A stretch of DNA of 64,000 nucleotides from Haliotis asinina (taxonomy: Eukaryota > Mollusca > Gastropoda > Lepetellida > Haliotidae), in assembly GCF_037392515.1 (NCBI RefSeq), contig NC_090285.1:7446501-7510500 (forward strand). The letters run 5' to 3'. A program made the position numbers and the translations under genes. How positions within the stretch are numbered: position 1 is the first letter of the stretch; the number at the start of each line of letters is the position of its first letter. Positions 14,033 through 26,300 of this stretch are shown piece after piece. The notes under the pieces are model-generated. The model searched no databases. It had not been told where the DNA came from and was given only the letters and a program-made list of their open reading frames with translations.

Positions 14033-15265
14033 AAATATTGTTCACCCGGGATGACCTCACCTGTTTCAGAAGGCAATAATAATCGTTTATTGTTCAGCTC
14101 GAAACCCTCCTGATGTTTCTTCCGTAAGTGCCGAGTACTAAAATACATTTCTGAAGATATTTACGGATTTTATGGCCGCAGTTCAGACTATTGATTCTTG
14201 GGCGTCTGGAACAAGATAATCTGTTTTTACGGAAGCTTGAACGATATACATATAACAAGGATGATATTGTCAGTTTTACAATCCAGCTGCCTTAGTGGGA
14301 AATATGTATATAATCATCTCTGATCTATAAATATCAGAGGCTAATATCGATAAATTTCCAAGAAGCTGGAATTTCATGCAACTATAACCAGATAATAAGC
14401 GTGGGATGGTGTACAACTGGACGCCATCTTTATTCATTCCGTTTAAAGGTTGGTGCATGTTTCACAGTTACCCGTCGTGAAGGATGAAGCTACACAAGTG
14501 AGACTCCAACCTGGCCTTGATGGTTAAATGTACAAGGACTGTAGAAGACGTTTCTCGTCCATGTAACAATTGTAGTGGTACAGCAGTCATACAGGCCAGG
14601 TCATAACAGCATTAGGAAAAATGTGAGAAGTGTACTGCTTGAGGAAGTACACCACACAAGAACTCTTCCAAGATTAACATTCCCAATGGTTCATCTCAGT
14701 GGCCGCTTATAGATTTTGTGTCTCCGTCGGGGAAACATGAAACATTAGATTGCCTTTTTTGTCTTCTTAAAAAAAACACAATTTGCATCGACGTTCAAAC
14801 AAGGTCATGATGCTCGTTTAAGTTAAATCATCTGTATTGTTTCCAATTTGAATGGTTGTCATTTTTCATAAAAAAGTGTTCTACCTGACTTTTTAATGCT
14901 AGTGCAGTTTAATAGCTTTGAAATAGAGGAAGGGATTATGGTCGGACGAATAATTCGTGTGTCATAAACGAATGTATTAATGACATTGTGGAAAATTTTT
15001 TGTGTACGCCTACAAGAAAACACGGTAAGTTTATTCTTTCGTGGATCTCTTGTACACGTTGACCTTGACCCAGGGTAGTTAAGCTTAAATTTATGAGAGG
15101 GCGTCTGGGTCTGTTCAATTTGTTTGTTGTTTCACGTCAAACAAAGTCACATTCCAGCTATGTGGAGGCGGTCTGTAGATAATCGAATCTGGACGAGGCA
15201 ATCCAGTGATCAACATTATGAGCAGCGATGTACGCAATCGAGATATGATGTCATGTGTCATCCAC
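14033..15265. repeat. Left arm of an approximately 1.2-kb inverted duplication
   Basis: This segment is recognisable as the reverse complement of 27720-28983 over nearly its full length, with indels. Shared landmarks include the stretches around 'ATAAAATCCGTA', 'GGCCAGGTTGGAGTCTCA' and 'TCCCCGACGGAGACAC', and a truncated tailed SINE at the inner end. No coding content recognised. Confidence 0.85.
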
Positions 15266-16368
15266 GTCAGAGAAACTGGCCACCCGTTAGTCGCCTCGTG
15301 CCACACGCATGGATTGCTGAAGACCCGGATATTTACTGGTCGGGGGTGTTCAGAAAGTCTCAATCTTAACAGTCTAGCCGAAAAACCAATCATCTGTATG
15401 ATGGCGCCTTCCAAGTGTTAGTAATTTTGTAATAATGAAATTATATTATTGCAACAGTGATCACGATATAGGCCAAGTGAGGCAACCTCACATCTGTCGA
15501 CAAGATTCTATTTTGGTCATGACATACCAAGGGGTGATAACTGTAACATACTCTCATGAATTCAGCATATATCAGCAACGAATTGTCCACCCCTTTCCTT
15601 CACAGTCAATTGAGGAGGTGTCTCAAGTTTTTCCAAGTTTTCAGTGTGTACTCACAGCCGTGTGATCGGAAACTGAGTTTATTTGTTGTTTCCCGTTTCA
15701 GAGGCGAGTGTCATCATTCTACTCTCCATAGTCATAGTGATAGTGAACCGTCCCAGTCACGTGACTTCAAAGTCGGAAATCGTTCCTGTCCGGATGACTT
15801 GTAACCGGAACCTCTTTATTTGTATTGTTAAATGCATCATACTTACTCCACGATTTTTGTTTTGTCTTATTTATATATGTGATTTTCACGGCCAGGTATT
15901 GTGTTGTGAGAATATATTGATATTTAATCCGAACCAGAATATTCAGAAAATCGCAGTCGCTTACGAGGAAGTCATCTAAGTGGACCACCCAAGTAGGACC
16001 AGCGTTAGTTGTACTATAAGCCGAAGCCCCATGGATATAATATTATGCAGGTACACCTCCACATACCATTATAGTGAAACCATCACTGCAGCCACCCTGA
16101 CTGGCCGACTATTTAATTGCATAAGTCTACTGGAAAAATAGATTAGGGTAAGAGAGCCAACATGGCGACAGCAATCACAATGATCGACTCCATTAATAAT
16201 TACGTCAGCAATGCTGTCAACAATTGCCTTTGCAGTAATCATTGTAAATGTTGCTGGATATGCATTTTGTATACATCATAACAATAAGAACCTCATCACA
16301 ATACAAAGTACTCAGTAATGTCCTTTGTTCTGTTTTCTGTGGCTCTGCGTGGCATGGTGACTTCTGTT

Positions 16369-16441
16369 CTAAGGGGTCCTGATCCATGAGGTCAGAATAT
16401 TGGGCTGGGCCGCAGACATGACGATGCTGTATACAGTACGG
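16369..16441 (-). CDS. NAAA: Amidase exon 10: C-terminus and stop
   Basis: Encodes 'RTVYSIVMSAAQPNILTSWI' followed by 'RTP' and TAG at 16371-16369, matching the family ending 'TIYTTVMSAG.P....T.IR.P'. Acceptor 'tctattacag'. A possible ATTAAA poly(A) signal on this strand lies at 16117-16112; this is weak evidence. Confidence 0.9.
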
Positions 16442-17270
16442 CTGTAATAGACAAGTCGGAATGAAATACGTGCCAGGAGACATGGTTTGTAGAGGTGACT
16501 TTGGGATGGAATATGGTAGGATTAGAGAGATTTCAAAACTGTACAAACATCAATCTTGCTTCCGAATCTGCTCTTTGACTACACCCACCCACCCACACCC
16601 GCACACACCCACACTAGGGGCGTCGGGGTAGCCTAGTGGTTAAAGCGTTCGTTCGTCATGCCGAAGACCCGGGTTCGATTCCCCACATGGGTAAAATGTG
16701 TGAAGTCCATTTTCCCCGCCGTGATATCGCTGGAGTATTGCTAGAAGCGGCGTAAAACCAAACTCACTCACTCACTCACTTTGACTTGGGAAATCCGCCA
16801 TTTTATTGGTTTTGCAGAGTTATGCCTCTTACTCATGTTAATGTCCATCGGTCGTGAGTTTGAATCCGATTTTATTCTTAGTTATGGGTTTACGTCACGG
16901 GTGACCATACATTAACTATGTACTGCTTTAACTTACTGGGTTTTTTTCTCTTTGACGCCGTGGTACAACGAGAATAGTGTGCAAAACGGCGATAGCTCAC
17001 TCACACGCTCACTCTCTCACATAAACTCCGAAACTACCACTGACTTGTTGAGGACGGGGTGGATGGAGATGACGTTGTACAAGCTGGTGACGTTGATGTT
17101 GTTCCGATTCAAAGCCTTCATGGCGTTAACGGCGGGGTCGCTGTCAACGGAGAAGGTTGTAGTCATATTACGTTGTTAATCTCTAACATGGGGCTATGAA
17201 AGTGTTTTAGAAATCTGGTTAGCTCTACAGTCTGGAGCATCGGAAGATGTACTAATATCTTATTCATCAC

Positions 17271-17325
<55 letters not shown>

Positions 17326-20300
17326 CCCTTTTTGTTCATAATTGATTTTTGTGAAAACAGGTGTTGCTTATTGATATCGTCTTACCGTCTGTTGTCGCTT
17401 GGGGGTGGAGTTGTCCAATGGTCGTAGTTTGTCTCTACAAGGAACCATCTGAAACAAACATGCCTCTCTTGCAGTCATAGAGAATACAGGCACACGTTAC
17501 TCGTATGCCTGGAACAAACAGTAAATTCTATGCCATGTGTATTCGTTGGCACGGCTGTGTTAGGCGCTATGAGTCCGATCAAGTTTTAAATACCAGGTAT
17601 CGTCCATTTACTGATACTACGGCTCAGCTACACGCATATCTGTGTTGTATGTGCACCATATGCTATTACATGGATATCACCGTAAGTGTATGCCCGTGAG
17701 GATCAGGGTTAGAAATGGTCTTCAGCAACCCATGCTCGCCGTAAGAGGCGCCTATCGGGATCGAATGGCCAAATCCTTTCATCGTGCCTCTATGCTATTA
17801 CATGGATATCACCGTAAGTGTATGCCCGTGAGGATCAGGGTTAGAACTGGTCTTCAGCAACCCATGCTTGCCGTAAGAGGCCCCCATCGGGATCGGATGG
17901 CCAAATCCTTTCATCGTGCCTCAACCCAGTTGTTCATGATGGCAGTCACCGAGCCTGGTCCAGACTCGATCGTTTACCGACAAATAACTAAAATATTTCT
18001 TAATGCCAGAACAATAACAACAACTAACTAACTAAACAACAGCAAGACCTCCACTGTAAGTAAACCCCTAATTTTTTTCACCCGAACTGAATTATCTCTC
18101 TCCCATCCCCACCTCCCACCCTCACCCCTTCCCTCGATCACTCACCCGGGCACTGCTTCGTTCATGTACCACAAATCGTCGGATCCGATCCTCGACTTCG
18201 TGATCACCACACCTTCACCGCTTTTGGTGCCACCGACAATGAAGTAGGCGTCGGCTTCGGTGTCGGTGCTGGAAAGGACGTCCACGGCGTCAGCGTATGT
18301 CGTTGATGTGGCCAAAACCTTGGCAAGAAAATCGCAACAATTAAATCTCAGTAACGTAGATCGTTGCTTATTAATTTGTCAGATCCAAGGTACGTCATTG
18401 ATATAACTGCCATGCGTTTCTCTACATCATTGAACATCGTTCACTCAACTCGCCCTATTTCCCCGCTCTCAAAGCGTGAGTTACCTCCCTTCTCATTTAC
18501 TCTAGCGCGAAGGACCTTCACCTCTTCTGACATGTGATAACAATGGCGCAGGCTGATATGCTTCTGACCAACCGGGAGACTGATGTTTTCGGGCTCTTGA
18601 TTTATCCCATCCTAGTCTCATCTACATGTATTACAGTCTGTTGGTATAATGAGGGGTCGAACCAAGATCTTATACTCTTTTGGCATACGTTCTATCCGAT
18701 AACGATATATAATATATCTATATATGGTATTGTGATATCTATAAATGATTATGAAGAAAGGTATATCCTTCATATTAATCAAACTGCATGGGCAAATTAT
18801 CCTTATCGATATGCTATTTGTAAGTCCATTTGTGGAATATATCTGACTAAACTTGCCGATCTGTGCAGGCCTAAAACATATTAGTTTTAGATTTTGAATT
18901 CAAATAAACACTTGATATTCAAAGCAGAAATTCCATAATGGCAGTTCAGGAATAACTGCAGATCGATATACCACAGCGAAGAAGTGGCATTTAACTCTTT
19001 GTCTATTATTCGTCACCTGAATCTGTGATCTATGTACCGGGTTTCATGTCTCTATTCAACAGTTTAACGCATGACTAAGGTGACGTACTTCCTGAGTCAG
19101 GAGGAGGAACGAGACCTTCGGATCATGTTATCCCTACTGGGCTCCTGGGCTCGGGAACACATGAAATCGTGACGTGTACTCACATCTCTGACGAGGAGGC
19201 CGATGGGTTTGGCAGACTGGTCCAAGATGGCGACCAGGAGGTTCATCCACCACTGTCCTTGATCTGTAAACACACAGTGTATTCTCTGTACTGACCTCCG
19301 TAGACATCTTTGTTGCTCCATATACTATTTGTGATTTTCTATCAAAATTCGCTGAAAATATATTTTAAAAAAGTAAAAAAGTGTAAAATTCTTAATAAAT
19401 ATAATTTAGATATGTGGAACTTAGTGTTACGAACGCTGAATATGTTGTGTTGTGTACCATGCAGAACGCGTTTTAATTGCAAGAATCGTTTGGAAATCGA
19501 TGAGTGGCTAACAGTGAAAATTAGAAAACCGCAACTGATGTCGTTTTTGAGCCACTTACGCAAAGGCATGGTATGCACGTGTAAAAGGCACAGCAATCAC
19601 TGTTTCGATTTTGCATCACTTTGCTTAAAACTCTCCGACTTCATAATGCCAAGACTGAAGGAAGCGCAGCGGAACAACGCCAGATCAGACGTTGCAAGGT
19701 TTTTAATGGTTCCCCTTTACCATATTGCTGGTATGGAACAGCTAACAGCAGCAGGAATCAACACGTGCCACGTACCACCACACCTGACCAAGACAAATGA
19801 CGACAATTGCTTCCTCCACTGCACCCGCAATACCGGAGCTGTGCAGGATCTCGGAGCAGACTGCGCGGAACCGTCCACGAGATGGAGGGTTGCGACCAAG
19901 GCGTGCTTTTGTCTAGGTGGCATACGACTGCAATGGTGCTGGGCGCACATGGTATGGCCTCAGGGACGATGGAGGCACGTGTGGTTCATCGATGAAACCC
20001 GATTCATGTTCTGCAGACAGAATGGAAGTTTTTGCTGTCTACCACCGAAAAGGTGAACTGCATACAGCAAGTGCACAGATTTGTTAGAGTAAGTGTAATG
20101 ATGTGGGTAGCTATCTCTCACAACGCCAGGACAAACTTGGTGCACATCAGTGGGAACGTGACAGCACAACGCTATGTCGATGTGATCTTGCCCCCACCAT
20201 GACCATCAACGCTGTCTTCCAGCAGGACAATTAATGCCCGTCCTCATACAAGACGTATCACCACAGCCTTCCTAGCAAACAAGAACGTGTCACGGCCTTC

Positions 20301-23300
20301 CAGGTCACCGGATTAAAACGTCTGCGACGGCGACAACCACAACTACAACCTTAGATACTACAACAGCTGACTGCCGCTTTTGCGGGCGAGTGGCTGTAAC
20401 CCCCAAGGCTGCCATCTGCCTTCCGACTGCATCTATGGGCATGAGTTGCAAGGCCGTAATTGACGTTTTTGAAGGGCATATATGCTGATTTGGGATAGAA
20501 CTCTACTTGTTATGCTATAGACTGGTGTATTTTTCATAAAAGCTATACAGAAAGTTACGGTTATAATGAACTCAAAGGCATCAGTATCTCGAATTCGTTG
20601 TAATCGTTGTTCGGTATACGCTATGATTATCCAGAAAGTGTTTGGTTAAAGCACAGAGGGCTATTGAAGCCCCTAGGTCAGAGTAAAATGTTAGTATCTG
20701 GAGTGGCCGCCAAGAACATTGATAACAATTTGGGAGCGGTGACCCACGGGAGAAAGGAGATGCCGAATGCTGTCTTGAGGAATGTTTTGATACAATCCCA
20801 TAGATATTCGATGGGAGACAAATTGGGTGATCTAGAAGGTCAAGGCAACACCTGAACGTTGTTTTGCTGGGGAAAGTCCTCTCAAACTCGTGTTAAGTGA
20901 CATCGAGCATTGTCATGCTCCAAACATCAACCGCTGACGTTGATAAAGGGGACGACGTGACGTTGAACTGTATTTCTGGCAAAAGGTCTGGCTTCCCATA
21001 GCTAGTTCCGCACTGTGTGGTCGGAGATTCTGCGCAGTCTCGGGATCTGGATTGTTCTGGATGATGTGGCCGTGTTGTTTAAACGACGATGCCTGAATCG
21101 GATGTAGCGATCCTGACAGTAACTCTGTGTCGGCCAGGCCTGGGTATGTCATTAATACTCGCAGTATAGTTGTATCGGGTATCGGTTTGAGGTAATCTCT
21201 CTGGACACGCTGAAGTGCTATGCCACCTCACTGTACGATGACAATTCTTGTTAAGGACCGACTGCGTTGTGTCGTTTTCATTCTCTCGTCGTCTATAGAA
21301 ACTCACGTGGAGTACCAATGACGTGGTCTTTTAATGCCTATAGTCACAGGCTTCAGGTCAGTGTGGTACACAATTTCATGATGCTTGTACATTTTATGTA
21401 GGGTGTGTTTTAGCGATTCACGTGAGTTTAACGTTAACGTTCAACGTTTCTCTTTTGAAGCGTTTTGTCGTCAGCAAAGGTTTGCTCAATGTTCTCTTAC
21501 AGCATGGATTGGTTTGTGTCAAATTTGTTTTTAAAATTCAAAAGTTTTTTGAAGAGTATATATGCATCACAAAAAGGTTACATGTTTGTATAAATCCAGT
21601 TCCTACCCCTCTCGTCCACGGTGACGGTGAATGCATTTGGCCGCTGTCCGGTCAGTAGACCGACGTAGCCGGCGAAGGTGATGCCGGTGTAAACCGTCTG
21701 AAACGCAACAACAAATACAACAAACAGTATAAAATACATTACACGTGTAACTATGGCAGTTAAACGTATCTGGGCGAGCATCCAAGGGTCGACCTATCAC
21801 TCCCTATCAATACATGGACAGAGAGGGTCCCAATCAATATGACTCACCCACCCAAGGAATAAGGACTGGGTGGTTACGGGATTTTCTGTCCCATTCAACG
21901 AAGGGATCGCATCGGTAATACGATCGTATACTTTATCATACATTTACGACCATGGTTATTCTGCCTTTCGACGGCTCATGCCGTCAGCTGCTCTTCAGTC
22001 TGTCCAAATCTGACGGCTTCTTCGTCCACAAGGCTTTACTGGAGTTCCTGAACCTATATGGCTGCCTCACCTGACCTCCCCTCTGGTAGTCCACCTTGAT
22101 GGTGCTGGACCGAAGGATGGAGCCGTAGCTGTAGTCCAGGTTCCTGGCGTGCCAGATCTGTCCCTTGCTGTCCTGACAGACGATACTCGTACAGAACCTG
22201 AAGCAGAAGGTAGAGCTGTGGTGACACAAGATGTGGACGGTGTCTTTCCACAGAATCTCCCACTCACATTTTCCTGTCGCATCAGTAGAGCTGCCAATAT
22301 GTCGGTGGCGGGTTGGTGGTTACCTTCCATCTTGATTGAAAAATACAACATGACGAAGGTCGTACAAATTATAATGGTGTCTTTGACCACACAATGATGG
22401 CGTTATAAGGATTTGAAGCAATGGGCAAAGGCAGTTGCCATATGTTGCGCAGCTAAATGAAACCACTTAGCTGTTGACTATGTAATGAATATGGATCTAT
22501 GTATATACACTGCAAGCACAGGAGACCAGGTGGGACTGACCCTGGCGACAGATTGGTATCTACATGTTCTCACGTGAAGTGCTTAATTCGCTGATAAACG
22601 CCGGAGTAGAACGGGCCTTCAACAACAGCCGTTGGTTGTAAACGACAACCAAATTTATGGGGTGTCACACTGTTAAAGGTGGACTGAGTATCACTGTACC
22701 CGATCGTTCGGACTTTGGATCACGCCTGGGTTATTTACAGATTGTCCCCATATTGTTGGACTATTGCTTACTATGGCGATAAACAACAAGGGGCTAATCA
22801 GTTATCTTTGACGTGACGTGCAAGAGACGGGAGTAGGAGACGTACGCTGTGATGTCGTAGGCGAGGTTGGTGAGCACGACGTCTCCGAGACTGGAGTTCA
22901 GAGCAGTCGATATGCCTGAAATAATCAACCAAATTTAACTTGAGAAGTTAAGAAGTTATTGATTTAAAGGACAACTAAACTCAATTTTTGGTACACTTTT
23001 TACCACTGCATATGAAAGACTTCTGGTTAGTCATAAACGGAACACCATTTTTTTAAAAAACAACAACAAAAAACAAGTGCTCAAAAGTTGCTAAAAAGCC
23101 GTCTTCTTCTCTCGCCCTCAAACAAAACCGCAGACAGGTTACGTAACTCTGTCGCCAGAGCCCTACAGTGACGTCACAGAAGGAACGATTTTCAGTTAGT
23201 TGTACAGAAAATGTGTAGGAAGCTCGGCATTTTGCTGGTTTCTCGACGTCACCAAAGACATGCCGAATTGTTGTGTTGCCGTCAATTGCTCCTTGGGGTC

Positions 23301-26300
23301 AGGTGATGGTGTCACTATGCTCAGATTTCCACCGGACCCCGTAGTTTGTGCTTAAACTGGTTGTTAGTGTGTGCGAAGTGAGCGTTGTGGAAGCCTGTGG
23401 TATATACTAAATTGGATGGTTCGCCCCCTACCATGCTTCCAGGATAGAAAATGGAGTTCAAGTTTCATCGAGTTTATGAAATTAAGACTGGTTACTACAC
23501 ATTGCTGACCAAACTGATTTTGCATGAATATATCGTAAGTAATATTATATTGACCCCTTATATTGACCGCTTCCAAGAGTGAAATTGTTATGTTATAAGC
23601 AATGTCATGTAAAATCCTAATTTCCATCAATGAAATACATATTTTACTACCAGTAGAAAGTAATTTTGATTTTGTAAGTCGGTGAAAACAAACTTAAATA
23701 GCATTCACCCTAAGAAAGGGCACCGCCATTTTTGAAAATCGTGAAGTCCGTTTGAATTAATGAGATTATGGTTTGTCTCATCAAGTTAGAAAATCAAAAC
23801 TTTCTACTTTCTACTTTCTACTAATAGGTAAATATGCATTTGAATCATTACCAAAAGGAGTTTGCATGACACAACCTGTAACATATCCTATGCGAGGTCG
23901 GTGTCGAAGTGAAAATACTGCGCGATAAATTTCTTCACTTGCTAATTTTATTTGGTTTGTAACGTTCACTCACCAGTATGTAGGTACTTGTCAATATGCG
24001 TCTTTATACTTGGTCTCATAATCTTAACTACTTTATAATCATACTTGTATTCATTTTTGAAACTTAATAAAAAGACGCGATCTGCGAAAGACAGGAATGT
24101 AATATGTAGACATTTTATAGTTTGCCTATATGAATCATAATTCGCACGCACGCCCTAGTGTATGTCGTCTGCATCATTACACTTCACGACGAAAACAATG
24201 ATTCTGTTGAAAACTACGACAACTTAATAAAAACAAAAATGCAAATATTAAAATTAAAGTTATAGGAGCAATGTCTGGCTATTACATTGTTCGAGGAATG
24301 TATCCATCAATATCCACAAAAACGAGTGATACATGATTCATCTGCAGATTTCCCAAGTGATGTGTCTTTTAACGGTCTAATATACGAAAACGTATTGTAT
24401 CGTTTCAGGTTTTTCACTTTGCTGTATAATTTCATTGGTCACCCAAGGTAGCACACCTGGCAACTAATTTCATAATGTGCGTCATTCTTTTAAAAAAAGT
24501 TATTTAATTAGCCAATAATGAGCAATCAATCAATGCATTGGCGGTTAATGCTTTGAAAGAAGGGTGTTGTTTTTACATAGACACAGACACGAGTATATTC
24601 AGTATAGATTAGTAAATGTACAGACATAAACACTACCTTTTGACAAATCCCCCATTTAAATCCGCATCAATCAGCGTGTTATCGGTTAATCCTTTGACCG
24701 ATCCAGACACAAGAAATGCCAAATGGGGACCTTTGTCAGGTAATCTATGTGGCATTACCACTAATTACACCTGTTATAAATTCATTTACTGAGCATCAGG
24801 TGAATGATAACAAATAACGTGTAGGTTTACACCACCTAACACAGATTACAACCTAGCGACACCAAGTTATTTTGACAGAATCATCTATGAAAACAAGGGT
24901 TGTAACTCGAAAACTGGGCAAAGCAGGAGACAAAACTAAATGATAGTAGACTGTGAGAACATATAGCTTTCATTTTTCACAATAGCTTTCGCGATTTCAG
25001 GTTTGTACAAACCAATGAACGAAATAGTTTAACTCCTGAAATGTAGATGAATACTGCACAGACCCTCATTTCTATACCTACAATATTATTACGACACGAA
25101 GACGCGCCGCTCTGATTGGTTCAACTTGAAATTTCGTTTGCGGTTGAGAATTGTGCACTGTTGACAAAAAGGTCGATTTAAGTTAATTAAAGGTCGAAAT
25201 GAGTAGTTTTAATGACGGGGTTTCATTTATAGCGATGTCAGCATGTGATTTTGTATTTGTACCCTACTAGAGCATATGTGATCTTTAATCACATGTTTAG
25301 TGCTGAGTGCGACGTAAAACTAAACACACCAACTCACTTACACTCAAGGTGAAGGTCACACTTACGCTTAGGTTACACTGAAGCTGAAGGTCATATGCTA
25401 AAGGTCTTGCGGAAGGTCACGCTCACTTCCTTGTATCTCACCTCTCATCTCATCTGCATATTCCTTGGGAAGATAATTGTCCAGTTCACTGCCGATCTCC
25501 TCCACCAGGGGGATGGCGTCTTCTGGGACGAGGGATCTGTAACAAATGAAGCCAGGATGAAGATGAATTATGCCATTACGTCTCATAACGTCAAACTAAG
25601 GACGGTCGTGTCCCCTGACAGTCGTTGTCAGTCAAAGCAGAATGTCACCCAATGTTGTTTTTCCAAATTGCATGAGTGAGTGAGGGAATATGATTTTTGC
25701 AGCCCTTTTAGAAATCTCAGCAACATCACGGCGGCAGAAGTCTAAAAATGCGCCTACATTGCGCCCATGTCGGGTATCGAACCCTCTTCTTACTCGTGAG
25801 AAACGCAAGTTCTAACCTCTAGGCTACACCATGCTTGCGTGCATGTTTGTGTTTGAGTACATCAGTGTCTCTTTGCGCGCTGGCGTCGTACTTTTCTTTG
25901 TCTCTGAGTGTAGTAAGGTGTTCTTGTACTTTGGCAAATCCCCAGAAAAGCAGTGTTACAGGATGTCACCAGAATATCTTTGTCCTTGTAGTCGAACGCG
26001 GTGACCTATTTACGGAAGTAGGTCACATATCGATATCACATTTCAGTGAGCTACTTTGGTTTCAGCTTCTGTTTGACTGAATAAATGTGTAACTTTTTTT
26101 AGTCATAGAAGAATAAAGCTGATTAAAAGTTATGTGTTCTCTACAGTTTGGAAAAAAAATCGAAGTGATGAATATGTATATTGAAATGAAATGTATTTTG
26201 ATCTTGAAAATCTAATTTGACGATTAATGTATAACATATACTTGGCTAAATCTGTTTGAACGACTGGTGATGTTACTTACGCAATGACCTTGTGTGCATC

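Noticed and set aside
16629..16685. Possible tRNA gene, from A- and B-box sequences
   Set aside because: No 3' acceptor-stem half, and the sequence continues into a repeat body seen elsewhere. It is a SINE head. The same applies at 48053, 48578, 25725 and 55645.
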